A stretch of DNA of 64,000 nucleotides from an uncultured Caulobacterales bacterium (GTDB lineage Bacteria > Pseudomonadota > Alphaproteobacteria > Caulobacterales > Maricaulaceae): assembly GCA_938009235.1 (NCBI GenBank), contig CALLIK010000002.1, positions 1 to 64,000 of the forward strand, written 5' to 3'. The position numbers and the translations under genes are program-made. The notes beneath the pieces are model-generated. The model did not search any database, had not been told where the DNA came from, and saw only the letters and a program-made list of their open reading frames with translations. Positions 1 through 9,034 of this stretch are shown piece after piece; the first letter of the stretch is position 1; the number at the start of each line of letters is the position of its first letter.

Positions 1-1
1 T

Positions 2-115
2 AGCCAAGCCAAGTTGAATGCGGTAGCAAGATCCCTTAACGAGCGTCCCAGAAAGACCCTCGAATATGAAACACCGGCCGAGCGATTTGGCCAATGTGTT
101 GCGATGACCGATTGA
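2..115 (+). CDS. IS30-family transposase, C-terminal end (partial at left edge)
   Basis: Only the last 37 codons are in the window, ending at a TGA at 113-115. The peptide contains LNERPRKTLEYETPAERF, the characteristic C-terminal signature of IS30-family DDE transposases, which move their own element. The catalytic residues would lie to the left and cannot be checked, so I cannot say whether the copy is intact. I could not recognise a terminal inverted repeat with confidence in the bases after the stop. Confidence 0.8.
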   Translation, partial: SQAKLNAVARSLNERPRKTLEYETPAERFGQCVAMTD

Positions 116-762
116 AACCGCAGGCGTTTTAAGCCGCTCACGTGATGGCCATTTTTGATCCAAATTGAGACATCAAAGACTAGTTAGTTGACGTCCGTCT
201 TCGAGGAATTGGAGGCAGTAAAATAATGATCCCCGCTTTAGAAAAGCTAACATCGTTTATTCTCAATCTCTTACACCTAAATTCAAGAGACTAATCCGCG
301 CATTGAAAAACTGTGGCATCCTGCACTAGTCTTCTTTCAACGGGCGGTCATGTGCACATTGATCTGATCGGAAAGAAGTGACGCTTGTCGTTGGAGTCTT
401 GGGTGTAATGTCCCGGGATTTGGGCGGCTGATTGAGAGCTGTTGCATCCTCGACTGATGTGCTCGGCCAATCATGGAAAAAGGCGTTATCGCGAGGGTCC
501 CTCTGGGGCCGAAAACACTACATTTATTCCGGTTCCGCCGGGCCCTGAAATACCCTCGCGAACATCCCACTAATTGGGAATTTTTCTAAAATAAGAGATA
601 CAGGAACTGAGTTGGTTCCGAGGCGCGAAACGCAGAAGGGTGGCTTAACCAATTCATCTATCTTTCGTCGTCACAAGACCTGATCTTGTGACCCATCAGT
701 AGCCTACTTGTGGATTGCAAGGTCAAGCCTTGCAATGACGAGACATGAGCGCGAGACTCTGC
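116..762. other. Gene-poor stretch beside the IS30 remnant
   Basis: No reading frame here has recognisable protein character. The longest, a 77-codon minus-strand frame at 337-570, is Arg-rich, matches no family I know and has no clear ribosome binding site. The right part holds a palindromic repeat listed separately. The stretch probably mixes the flank of the IS element with degraded sequence. Confidence 0.5.
669..740. repeat. Palindromic intergenic repeat (double hairpin)
   Basis: Two hairpins sit side by side: TCACAAGA (671-678) pairs with TCTTGTGA (684-691), and ATTGCAAGG (714-722) pairs with CCTTGCAAT (728-736). The outer ends CGTCA and TGACG are also complementary. This form, two short stems flanked by GTCAT/ATGAC-like ends, is typical of dispersed intergenic palindromes of alphaproteobacteria. 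It lies just past the 3' end of panD and could also help terminate that gene. Only one copy was seen in the window. Confidence 0.6.
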
Positions 763-1116
763 CTATTTTTTAAGCTCGTTATTGTTCTCATCTAGCAAAA
801 CGACTTTCGGCGTATATTTGGCTGCTTTTTTGGCGTCCATTTGGCAATAGGCGATGATGATGATTTTATCGCCGAGTTGGACGCGGCGGGCAGCGGCACC
901 ATTCAGGCCAAAGACTTTGGACCCGCGCGGCGCGTTGATGGCATATGTCGTGAAGCGCTCACCATTGGTGATGTTCAAAATATCGACTTGTTCATTTTGG
1001 AGGATGCCCGCTTTATCGAGTAAATCCTGATCGACGGAGATCGAACCTTCGTAGTGCATGTCAGCTTGGGTGACGACAGCGCGGTGGATTTTACCCTTCA
1101 TCATGGTCAGCATCAT
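763..1116 (-). CDS. panD: Aspartate 1-decarboxylase
   Basis: This cytoplasmic enzyme makes beta-alanine from L-aspartate for pantothenate and coenzyme A synthesis. The 117-residue length is normal for the family. The self-cleavage site is visible as HYEGS, with Gly24-Ser25 where the precursor splits to form the pyruvoyl cofactor on Ser25. Other conserved parts are the KIHRA start, the TYAI segment and NGAAAR in the middle. Met1, Met2, Met5 and Met6 could each serve as start; the family usually begins near the fifth. It stands alone, with no panB or panC nearby. Confidence 0.96.
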   Translation of the reverse strand: MMLTMMKGKIHRAVVTQADMHYEGSISVDQDLLDKAGILQNEQVDILNITNGERFTTYAINAPRGSKVFGLNGAAARRVQLGDKIIIIAYCQMDAKKAAKYTPKVVLLDENNNELKK

Positions 1117-1253
1117 ATCGGTCTCTTTTCAATCAGGTCGCGCAAAGAAGCTTCCCTTGCGTTAGATATATAGGGATGGCGGCAGGCACCTAAAAGGTGA
1201 AGATGTGTTTTAGCAACCCTCTCCTGCGCAGCCTTTAGGTATGGTTTAGAAAA

Positions 1254-1436
1254 CTAGTGATGATCACTTGGCGCAGCGTTCGGGTCCAATGTGAACACAC
1301 GGTCGCAATATTTGCATGTGACGGAGGTTTCGTCACCCATATCCATATAGACGCGAGGATGTCCCAATGCGCCGCCTGAGCCTTCGCACATAACGCGCTT
1401 TGTAGCGGAGAGGTGTGGCGTTTGAGCTGTTTCCAT
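1254..1436 (-). CDS. Small zinc-finger protein, CHCC type
   Basis: A protein of about 60 residues with the pattern CEGSGGALGHPRVY followed by CKYC and F. This is the zf-CHCC domain also found in the NDUFS6 subunit of mitochondrial complex I. The Cys-His-Cys-Cys set would bind one zinc. Such short proteins are common in alphaproteobacteria and are usually annotated only by domain. I chose the inner ATG (METAQTP) because upstream residues are not part of the family. It is divergent from the ABC ATPase gene, with about 110 bases between. Confidence 0.85.
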   Translation of the reverse strand: METAQTPHLSATKRVMCEGSGGALGHPRVYMDMGDETSVTCKYCDRVFTLDPNAAPSDHH

Positions 1437-1546
1437 GAGAGGCGTCCTTAAATATCGCCTTTTGGGCAATGTGATCTTTTGAGCCGTAAATTCTAAGCGT
1501 TACAGCTTGCACTGGCGTTTAGGCTACGTCTAAAGCTCGGGTCAAT

Positions 1547-2515
1547 ATGAACACACAATCAACATCACCTGCAATCGAAATTATAGGACTGAAAAAGACC
1601 TATGCCGCGTCGAAAAAGGCGCCGGCCAAGACGGCCCTGCATGGCGTTGATCTCGTTATCCCGCGTGGATCGATCTTTGGCCTGCTTGGGCCGAACGGCG
1701 CAGGCAAGTCGACCATGATCAATATTCTGGCGGGCCTCGTGAATAAGAGCGAAGGCATCGCCAAAATCTGCGGCTATGACATCAATACGCAGACACGCGA
1801 TGCGCGGGCCTCTATCGGGATTGTCCCGCAAGAAATCGCGATGGATGTGTTCTTCACGCCTTATCAGGCGCTCGAGTTGCAAGCAGGATATTACGGCGTC
1901 CCGAAGTCTGAACGCCGCAGTATGGAAATCCTAGAGGCGCTGGGCCTTGCAGATAAGCGCGACGCCTATGTGCGGCAGCTCTCGGGCGGAATGAAGAGGC
2001 GCTTGCTGATTGCGAAGGCCCTCGTGCACACGCCGCCCGTCCTCATTCTGGATGAGCCAACGGCGGGTGTAGATATTGAATTGCGTCGACAGCTTTGGGC
2101 TTATGTTGAAAAGCTGCACGCAGCAGGAACGACGATTATTTTGACGACGCATTATCTCGAAGAAGCCGAAGCGCTCTGTGATCGTATCGCGATTATACAT
2201 GATGGCCGCATTGTCGCGAATGAGCCGAAGTCGACATTGCTCTCGCGCTTGGACAAAAAAGTTCTGCGTATTTCACCCGTGGAGCCTTTGACGGCGCTGC
2301 CTGAAGCTCTGTCTGATTTGAATGCAAAGCTCGCGCCCGACGGACAGATCATCATCGAATATCGTAGCGGCACAGATTCCGTCACAGGCATGCTCAACCG
2401 TGTCAAAGACTCTGGCGTGTCGATTGCCGACCTTCGTACCGAAGAAGCCGACCTTGAGGATGTCTTCATGGCGCTGACATATGCGGGTCCGAAATCAGAA
2501 GATACCAAAGCATGA
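1547..2515 (+). CDS. ABC transporter ATP-binding protein
   Basis: ATPase subunit of an ABC exporter of the DrrA/CcmA type, 322 residues. Walker A is GPNGAGKST at residues 48-56, the signature LSGGMKRR is near residue 145 and Walker B VLILDEPT near 165, followed by the switch histidine in LTTHYLEEAE. The C-terminal 80 residues resemble the regulatory extension of ABC-2 exporters. These ATPases normally sit beside a membrane permease gene, but none is here: the next coding sequence is a broken oxidoreductase start overlapping by ATGA. The permease may lie elsewhere or have been lost. Confidence 0.93.
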   Translation: MNTQSTSPAIEIIGLKKTYAASKKAPAKTALHGVDLVIPRGSIFGLLGPNGAGKSTMINILAGLVNKSEGIAKICGYDINTQTRDARASIGIVPQEIAMDVFFTPYQALELQAGYYGVPKSERRSMEILEALGLADKRDAYVRQLSGGMKRRLLIAKALVHTPPVLILDEPTAGVDIELRRQLWAYVEKLHAAGTTIILTTHYLEEAEALCDRIAIIHDGRIVANEPKSTLLSRLDKKVLRISPVEPLTALPEALSDLNAKLAPDGQIIIEYRSGTDSVTGMLNRVKDSGVSIADLRTEEADLEDVFMALTYAGPKSEDTKA

Positions 2516-2604
2516 TCCGCATCGGCCTTCTGGGCGCGTCAAAAATTGCGCCTCAGGGTACTGTAGCGACGATGACAACGCTCGAACCCATTCTAGCGAA
2601 TTAG
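2512..2604 (+). pseudogene. Truncated Gfo/Idh/MocA-family oxidoreductase start
   Basis: A 30-residue frame beginning MIRIGLLGASKIAPQG, the typical NAD(P)-binding N-terminus of Gfo/Idh/MocA dehydrogenases (usually 320-390 residues), then diverging and stopping at TAG 2602-2604. Its ATG overlaps the stop of the ABC gene as ATGA, so the two were once cotranscribed. The rest of the enzyme is absent; the MATE gene begins 63 bases on. This looks like a deletion scar. Confidence 0.7.
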
Positions 2605-2667
2605 AGTGCAGATATAAATCTCTAAACACGGCTTGCGCGATTAAGTCAGGCTCTATAGCTGCGAACC

Positions 2668-4062
2668 ATGTCCTCTGATCTGACAGCTTCGAAAACCACC
2701 CTCCCCGACAGTTGGGGTGGGGAAATGCGTGCGCTTTTAACCCTCGGCATTCCGATGGCTCTCGCGCAGCTTATTCATTATTCCATCTATTTTTTCGATA
2801 CAGTGATGATCTCAAGAGTGGGCGAAAAAGAACTCGCAGCCGCAGCGATTGGGTCCATAATATATTTCCTACTATGGATGATTGGTGCTGGCCCTACGCA
2901 CGCCGTCACCCCTCTCGTGAGTCAGGCCCTAGGCCGAGATAAAGATGACACGCGAGATTCACGCCGCAGTGTCAGAATGGCGATCTGGGTCTGCTTCCTT
3001 ATTTTGCCCCTTCTGGCTGGCTTGGTGTTTTTTGTAGAACCGATGTTGATCGCGCTAGGACAAGATCCAGACGTGTCAGCCCGCGCCCGTGATTATATTA
3101 TTACCCTCGCCCCAGGTTTGCCCTTTGCATTGGCTGTCATGACACTTCGGAATTTCCTCGCGACAATCGAGAAAACAATCGTGCCCTTTATTCTTGTCTC
3201 GCTTGGTACAGTTATAAATGTTGCGCTTAATTACGTTCTAATTTTCGGCAAGTTCGGCGCGCCTGAAATGGGACTTATTGGTGCGGGTATCGCCTCCTCT
3301 ATTTCCTATTTTCTCGGCTTCGTGTTTTTTGTGATTTATATTCACTGGGACAAACGCGCAAAAACGTTTGATCTCTTTAAGCGGTTTTTCAAACCCGATT
3401 GGGAGCGGTTCCGTGAGATCATTAAATTAGGTTGGCCGATATCTGTCACGATCACATTTGAAGGCATGTTGTTCGCGACATCAGGCCTCATCATTGGTGT
3501 TATTGGCGTGTCTGAATTGGCCGCGTATCAAGTTGGGTTAAACGTCGCATCTTTGGCCTTCATGATCCCGTATGGTCTGTCTATGGCGGGCGCAGTTCGG
3601 ATTGGCCTTGCGCGCGGAGCTAATAATCGTCCTGCGGAGTGGCGGGCCTCTACAACAACCATAACGGCTTCAGTGTTCGCCATTGGCATGTTCGCACTTC
3701 CGATCTGGCTTATCCCAGAGCTTATCACAGATGTTTATCTCGATCCTGAAAAACCCAATCAAGCCGACGTGTTTCGTTGGGTTGTGATCTTCCTGCCTAT
3801 GGCCGCCGCCTTCATGCTTTTTGATGCCGCGCAAGTTGCCGCGAACCAACTTCTAAGGGGGTTATCAGATGTGAAATGGCCGATGCTGATTACCGGCATT
3901 AGTTATTGGGGAATTGGGTTTCCAGTCGCTTATGTTCTCGCGCTCAAAACGGATATTGGCGCGCCCGGTGTCTGGTATGGCCTGATGGCAGGTTTGGTTG
4001 CAGCATTTATTGGTCTCGGAACAAGGCTCTGGCTGCAGCTTCGGCGTCCGTCTCCACTTTAG
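2668..4062 (+). CDS. MATE-family multidrug efflux transporter
   Basis: A 464-residue inner-membrane protein with about 12 hydrophobic helices in two similar halves, as in MATE (NorM-type) exporters that use a sodium or proton gradient to expel drugs. The opening LLTLGIPMALAQLIHYSIYF, the segment with GAGPTHAVTPLVSQALG and the second-half QVAANQLLRGLSD are typical. Its 3' end overlaps the convergent DUF1491 gene by 56 bases. Confidence 0.93.
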   Translation: MSSDLTASKTTLPDSWGGEMRALLTLGIPMALAQLIHYSIYFFDTVMISRVGEKELAAAAIGSIIYFLLWMIGAGPTHAVTPLVSQALGRDKDDTRDSRRSVRMAIWVCFLILPLLAGLVFFVEPMLIALGQDPDVSARARDYIITLAPGLPFALAVMTLRNFLATIEKTIVPFILVSLGTVINVALNYVLIFGKFGAPEMGLIGAGIASSISYFLGFVFFVIYIHWDKRAKTFDLFKRFFKPDWERFREIIKLGWPISVTITFEGMLFATSGLIIGVIGVSELAAYQVGLNVASLAFMIPYGLSMAGAVRIGLARGANNRPAEWRASTTTITASVFAIGMFALPIWLIPELITDVYLDPEKPNQADVFRWVVIFLPMAAAFMLFDAAQVAANQLLRGLSDVKWPMLITGISYWGIGFPVAYVLALKTDIGAPGVWYGLMAGLVAAFIGLGTRLWLQLRRPSPL

Positions 4063-4378
4063 TCAATTCGCCATCTAAAAAGGCGCGTCCAGCGGTATCT
4101 TCAATTTCAACGATCCATAAATCTGGGTCACGGTCGACGGCTTTATTTATTTTGACGGACAGTTCTATTTCGTCAAAAGGACCATCCTGATACCATTCTC
4201 GCGCGCCCGTCATTCCCATTTGTTCAGCATAGCGAAATAATGCGGTCCCTTTACGTACAGTAACCCAGAACGCACCAGCGTCAGGGTCCCCGCGGCGTAG
4301 TATAGCTGCATAGGCGCCTTGCGCTTGCGCGCGCCGTAAAAGGGCCGTGATGCGGATCTCTGTTTTGAGGCGTGCCAT
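4007..4378 (-). CDS. DUF1491 family protein
   Basis: 123 residues, predicted soluble. The start (MARLKTEIRITALLRRAQAQ), the central FWVTVRKG and the later DPDLWIVEIED match the alphaproteobacterial DUF1491 family, whose function is unknown. The last 56 bases overlap the end of the convergent MATE gene, so the two transcripts would be antisense there. Confidence 0.85.
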   Translation of the reverse strand: MARLKTEIRITALLRRAQAQGAYAAILRRGDPDAGAFWVTVRKGTALFRYAEQMGMTGAREWYQDGPFDEIELSVKINKAVDRDPDLWIVEIEDTAGRAFLDGELTKVETDAEAAARALFRDQ

Positions 4379-4449
4379 CTAAATTCAACCTAACCTTTTT
4401 CACGCGATAGAAATATTTTCTGAAAATTCTTCATGGTTAATGTCATTTC

Positions 4450-4464
4450 TGGCACCCCTCTTGC
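4450..4464 (+). promoter_or_regulatory. Sigma-54 (-24/-12) promoter
   Basis: TGGCAC, a five-base spacer (CCCTC) and TTGC match the sigma-54 consensus TGGCAC-N5-TTGCW, with the invariant GG and GC at the right spacing. The expected start is about 12 bases on, leaving a short leader before the BcsB-like ATG at 4501. No enhancer-binding activator gene is adjacent. Confidence 0.75.
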
Positions 4465-4500
4465 GTCTGTAACCTCACATTCACACGGGGGCATCGGACT

Positions 4501-7134
4501 ATGTTTCACCACAACACACGTCATATTGCGGCATTACTGCTTTTACTTAGCACGGCAACCTTGCCGCAAACAGGCTATGCAGCAAGCTATCTAGAGACGC
4601 GCACGACAGTACAGAAAACGAAACATATAGCGACTCTGGCTGAGATCACACATGGTGATGCATCGCGCACAACTCATACATTAGATTGGCGTCAACCGAC
4701 CCTACAGCTCTACTTTGACCTCCCGCCAGCAGAGCGAACAACAGAGATCATACTGACTCTATCCGCGGATCCTTTGACACCTGTGGCCTCAAATGCGCCT
4801 TTACAGATCCAATTTAACAATGAAAAACCTGTATCCGTATTTTCAAAAGGTAGAGGGTTTGAAGCTCGTATTCCTCTTGATACAGGTATTGCGCGGGACC
4901 GTAGGAATTCCCTTCGTATCATTTACCCAACACCCAAGGGAACCGATTGCATCATGCCTTCGCATGGGAAATGGTCTGTAGACCTTTCTGCCTCCACTCT
5001 GCGTATGTCTGGCCGTGCCAGAAACAGAAACATGAGCCTTATTGAAATAAAAAAATATCTAACATCTCCCTCTCTTGCTCCCAAAAAGGTAGGTTTGATT
5101 GCACACGGCCCTAACGGAACCGACATGCAAGCTTTGGCCGCTCAAGGCATATCACTACGCGGACCAAGAGTACCAAAGTTCTCCGTCACCACGCGAGGCA
5201 ATGACTTTAACATTGTGATGGTGAAACGTGACCGATTACTAAAAGTAACGAATGATCCAATGATTGTGAACTCAAAGGGTGCGCGGATTTTTGTAGCGAA
5301 AGGACGACCCACGTCGTTAATTTTTACAGCCGATACAGATGCTGAAATTCTGCAAATGCTAGAGATTTTCTCTACACGTAGTCTACCAAATACAAGCCGT
5401 CCGATCGCAAGTATTGGTGAATTAAACCTACAGAACCAGTTAGATCAAGGTGTCGTTCAAATAAAAAAGAAGGCAGCTTTATCAGATTTGGGGGCAGGTC
5501 AATCCACTATAAATTTTAGATCTGACAACTGGGCCTCTGGCACACAAACCTATAGGTTTGGTGTTGAAGATCCAATTGCAACAAAGGCAGAACTTTTACT
5601 TCGCCTATCAACTACGAATGATGTGGCCAACACATCTCGCCTCCGCGTTGCTTTGAACGGTGAAGTGCTCGGCGCAGCAAAATTAGACAGAAAACGTAAA
5701 TCAGTCGCCTTTGATATTGATGCTGGAAAGTTAAACGCCACGTCTAACTTTCTAAGTATATTGCCAGAACTCGATGCAAAACCTGGGTATACTTGTCAGG
5801 CTCAGAACCTTGGAACTCCAAGCTTCACACTTGATCAAGGTTCAAGTCTAACACTCAAGCAAGACACCAAATCACCTATCACGGAATTGTCGCGCCTAGC
5901 CGCGACGGGTGGCATTTTTGCAAAAGCAGAAAGTTACATTGTCCTTCCTCTTGAAACACGAGACTACCAAGCCGCTTTAGGTGTGCTAGGGCAAATGGCG
6001 AAGTCCGCAGGTCACGGGCTAACCCTAGCCGATTATACGCGTAAGGACATTCAGGTTAGCGACAAACATGTTTTAGTCATTGGTCCAACAAAACTCGCTC
6101 AAAAATATACAGCATCCGCTCCAAAAGCCTTACGTGAAGCCTTAAAAGGTAGTGCCGCTACAGGTAAAAACTTGTTGGCCTCCAATATTGAACGTTTTGC
6201 CAATAGTGGAGCTGATGATTTTGCTGTGCAGTTCGCGGCTGCCCAAATGAAGCCTCGTAGAATCCAACGTGGCGGCGTCGCCGCGCTTTACGGATCGGGT
6301 CGCGGAAAGCTCACAGGTATTATTTCTTCGGCATCTGGGGACAGCTTTATTCGTACCAGTCACCAATTAACTCAAATCGCGCATTGGAATGCCTTACGCG
6401 GTGGTGTGTCGCGTTGGGATAAATCATCCGTTGTTATGGCACAAACAGCTCAACCTGCACCTGGGGTAAGTGAACCGCGTGAAAATAGAGAACTAAGCTT
6501 TGCTGGTATTGATTTCCCTCAAATACAGTGGCCTGATTTCGATATGCCAAAAGTAAGTTTGTCTAAATTGAATTGGCCTACCTTCAGAACAGTTGAAAAA
6601 CCCGTAAAGGTGCAGACAGCGAACCTTCCTCGCGACATTTATAAAGATGTCAAACCAGCTAAAACTGCGAAGTCCCTTGAGGCACCTGCAAAATCATTCA
6701 AAACGGTAAGTGTAGAGCCTCGTGTAAAACCAAGTCTTGTAAAGGCATCTGTTCGTCCAGCAAGTTTGCGCGGAAAGTTCCAATTTGAAACACCTAATAC
6801 TCAGAAGGCTGCGTCCTTGCAGGACCTTAAACGCAGCACAAAAGTAAAATGGAATGCTGCAAAGCAATGGTCTAAAGATAAGACGTCTGGTCTCAAACGC
6901 ATCGACACTTTAGATGATATAGCTCAAATGACAGACAAACTACAAGATAAAGTCAAACCTGTAGGTCAAACAACACGTCAATCTATTAAACAAAATATGC
7001 CTGGAAAAGGTCTCATCAAACTTGCGGATCGTACGATCTCTGCGAATGGAATAATTTTGATGCTCGCCCTAGCCGTTTTCTTATTATTGATGAGTATAGC
7101 AAAGCCGACCTCACGGCTTGGCGGGCGACACTAA
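4501..7134 (+). CDS. BcsB-like cellulose/exopolysaccharide synthase subunit
   Basis: An 877-residue exported protein. Residues 1-28 form a signal peptide (LLLLLSTATLPQTGYA), and one C-terminal membrane helix (about 848-867) is followed by a short basic tail. This is the topology of BcsB, the periplasmic partner of cellulose synthase BcsA. The repeated pattern of a beta-sandwich domain, including LQIQFNNEKPV and later LRVALNGEVLG, then an alpha/beta domain, fits the BcsB family. Unusual is a Pro/Lys-rich linker of about 150 residues (roughly 660-810) before the membrane helix. No bcsA, bcsC or cellulase is adjacent, so the polymer could be another beta-glucan or adhesin. A sigma-54 promoter precedes it. 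Confidence 0.75.
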   Translation: MFHHNTRHIAALLLLLSTATLPQTGYAASYLETRTTVQKTKHIATLAEITHGDASRTTHTLDWRQPTLQLYFDLPPAERTTEIILTLSADPLTPVASNAPLQIQFNNEKPVSVFSKGRGFEARIPLDTGIARDRRNSLRIIYPTPKGTDCIMPSHGKWSVDLSASTLRMSGRARNRNMSLIEIKKYLTSPSLAPKKVGLIAHGPNGTDMQALAAQGISLRGPRVPKFSVTTRGNDFNIVMVKRDRLLKVTNDPMIVNSKGARIFVAKGRPTSLIFTADTDAEILQMLEIFSTRSLPNTSRPIASIGELNLQNQLDQGVVQIKKKAALSDLGAGQSTINFRSDNWASGTQTYRFGVEDPIATKAELLLRLSTTNDVANTSRLRVALNGEVLGAAKLDRKRKSVAFDIDAGKLNATSNFLSILPELDAKPGYTCQAQNLGTPSFTLDQGSSLTLKQDTKSPITELSRLAATGGIFAKAESYIVLPLETRDYQAALGVLGQMAKSAGHGLTLADYTRKDIQVSDKHVLVIGPTKLAQKYTASAPKALREALKGSAATGKNLLASNIERFANSGADDFAVQFAAAQMKPRRIQRGGVAALYGSGRGKLTGIISSASGDSFIRTSHQLTQIAHWNALRGGVSRWDKSSVVMAQTAQPAPGVSEPRENRELSFAGIDFPQIQWPDFDMPKVSLSKLNWPTFRTVEKPVKVQTANLPRDIYKDVKPAKTAKSLEAPAKSFKTVSVEPRVKPSLVKASVRPASLRGKFQFETPNTQKAASLQDLKRSTKVKWNAAKQWSKDKTSGLKRIDTLDDIAQMTDKLQDKVKPVGQTTRQSIKQNMPGKGLIKLADRTISANGIILMLALAVFLLLMSIAKPTSRLGGRH

Positions 7135-7179
7135 AAGTAACATTCGCGTCTTGCCTAAAGACGTAAGATTTTAAGGTTT

Positions 7180-7224
7180 TAAGGTCCGTTGAGTCTAGTC
7201 CGAGGCACAATGGACCTTATTTTT
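7180..7224 (+). terminator. Candidate terminator after the BcsB-like gene
   Basis: TAAGGTCC (7180-7187) pairs with GGACCTTA (7212-7219) and is followed by a T-rich run. The loop is long (24 bases), so strength is uncertain. It lies between two convergent genes. Confidence 0.45.
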
Positions 7225-7234
7225 CAGATAAAAA

Positions 7235-8914
7235 TCAATCGACTTGTAAGGGCAGAATGATTTTGAATCGTGTACCTTCACCTTTTTCTGAACGCACATT
7301 CACCTTGCCTTCGTGAAGCTCCGTCAAAGACTGAACCAATGCCAAGCCTAGTCCTGTCCCACGTTCGTCTGAAGTCTGTCCAGCTTCACCCTGCAAATAT
7401 GGGTCTCCGATGCGTGATAGTTCTTCGGCACTCATGCCAACACCTGTGTCAGACACTGAAAGTTCGAGATCTCCGTCAATAGCCTGCGCATCAACATCAA
7501 TATGTCCACCCTTGTGAGAGAACTTCACAGCATTGGACAACAGGTTAAGCAAAATCTGGCGAACTGCACGACGATCTGCTTGGATCAAAAGTGCCTGATC
7601 CAAATCAAGATTTACATCAATAACAACTTCGGCGGCATCAGCGGCAGGTCGGATCATTTTAACGGACGAGCGAATAACATCGGCAGCGTCGAATGTATCA
7701 TAGTTCAACTCATATCGCCCAGCTTCAATTTTAGACATATCTAAAACATCACCAATCAAGTCCAACATATGCTGACCGCTCTCATGAATCAGGTCTGCAT
7801 ATTCAGCATATTTTCCTGGCAATGGGCCAAACAATCGAGACCGCATCATATCGGAAAATCCGATAATGGCATTCAATGGCGTCCGTAGCTCATGGCTCAC
7901 CCCCGCAAAGAAAAGCGTTTTATCTGTACTATCTTGTGCGGCCGTCGCGCCATTTTGACGTAAGACTTCCAATTGCGCTTCTGCGTCCGTGCGGTCACAC
8001 GCATGAACCAACCAGCCTTTTGTTGTTAGGGGCGTAATACGTAGATCGTAATTCGCAGTCTCTCCACTTGCGGCATGCGAGACACGCAAAACCTGAGCGT
8101 TAAATGTCCGCCGCGCTAAATCAACAACAGCAACAAATGGAGCCTGATCCGCATGGTCCTCTGGTAAAAAGTCCATTAAGTCTGAGGGTACATTCCCTGC
8201 AAACTGGGCTAAACCTTGCTCGTTAGTTCCACTGAGTTGCCCTGTTGCATCATATTCAAATAAACCGCCCTCAACACCATCACGCCAATAAGTGCGCCCC
8301 GTCTCAAGCGAGACTTGTGAGCGTCGCAAGGCCGTTGCAAACAAAGTTGAAAGTATAAAGGCCAAAAGTCCGGACATGGCAGACAGACTAGCCCAATCAC
8401 CAACAGCCGTATTCGCGAAAGGTGGTTCAGGTAGAAAGTCCTGACCCGCAGCAACCCAAGTAATAATAGCCATCAAAGCGGCGATAACGATGCCTTCCAG
8501 AACCTTTTCACGTTGGAACAAACTCGCAATGGCAGGCACTGTAATTAAGAGCAAAGCCAGTGGCATGAAACCAAGCGTCACGCAGGCCATAACGGCTAGG
8601 CCGGCCCAACTCAGCATTAGAATAATTTGAATCCATTCTCGATCCGTGAAGCGTGACAAAACCACGCCTATTATACCAGGGAGTGCCCCTGCTAAAAAAA
8701 GCGGAAGTAGAGATTCTACGTCAGCACCCCGCAATACAGAGGCAATAAATCCCGCTGCCAAAGCAAAGAGCCATACGAAACTCGGCATCAGAACAGGCCA
8801 CCTGTCGATGACGCTGCCACGATCCGCCTGATGAATTTTAACAGTCAAATCTGGCTCCCTTACCCACTCAGAATAGTCTAACTGCCCTGAGAACGTGGTT
8901 AATGTTTTCCTCAA
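7235..8914 (-). CDS. DivJ/PleC-like sensor histidine kinase
   Basis: 559 residues: an N-terminal block of about six membrane helices (roughly 35-205), a PAS-like region (about 220-320), a HisKA dimerisation domain with the H-box SHELRTPLNAIIGFSDMM near residue 340, then a HATPase with N box, DTGVGMS and GTGLGLALVQ. There is no receiver domain. The H-box region, with FGPLPGKYAEYADLIHESGQ and LDMSKIEAGRYEL, closely follows the DivJ/PleC group that controls DivK phosphorylation and cell-cycle polarity in stalked alphaproteobacteria, and the multi-helix N-terminus is closer to DivJ. The assignment is from memory of the family. Confidence 0.8.
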   Translation of the reverse strand: MRKTLTTFSGQLDYSEWVREPDLTVKIHQADRGSVIDRWPVLMPSFVWLFALAAGFIASVLRGADVESLLPLFLAGALPGIIGVVLSRFTDREWIQIILMLSWAGLAVMACVTLGFMPLALLLITVPAIASLFQREKVLEGIVIAALMAIITWVAAGQDFLPEPPFANTAVGDWASLSAMSGLLAFILSTLFATALRRSQVSLETGRTYWRDGVEGGLFEYDATGQLSGTNEQGLAQFAGNVPSDLMDFLPEDHADQAPFVAVVDLARRTFNAQVLRVSHAASGETANYDLRITPLTTKGWLVHACDRTDAEAQLEVLRQNGATAAQDSTDKTLFFAGVSHELRTPLNAIIGFSDMMRSRLFGPLPGKYAEYADLIHESGQHMLDLIGDVLDMSKIEAGRYELNYDTFDAADVIRSSVKMIRPAADAAEVVIDVNLDLDQALLIQADRRAVRQILLNLLSNAVKFSHKGGHIDVDAQAIDGDLELSVSDTGVGMSAEELSRIGDPYLQGEAGQTSDERGTGLGLALVQSLTELHEGKVNVRSEKGEGTRFKIILPLQVD

Positions 8915-9034
8915 AGCAAATTAGGAACGATAAGGCTAACCCATTCGCGTCTCAGGTCCGTTACACCTAAATCACACACCCATTTGACGTGCTGCAGTGA
9001 AGACATTCACGTAAAGTTCCCCTATATGGCGTGC

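Noticed and set aside
337-570. 77-codon minus-strand frame
   Set aside because: Arg-rich, no family character, no clear ribosome binding site, in a degraded region beside an IS remnant.
841-1023. Plus-strand frame across panD
   Set aside because: Lies entirely inside panD on the other strand; panD is unmistakable.
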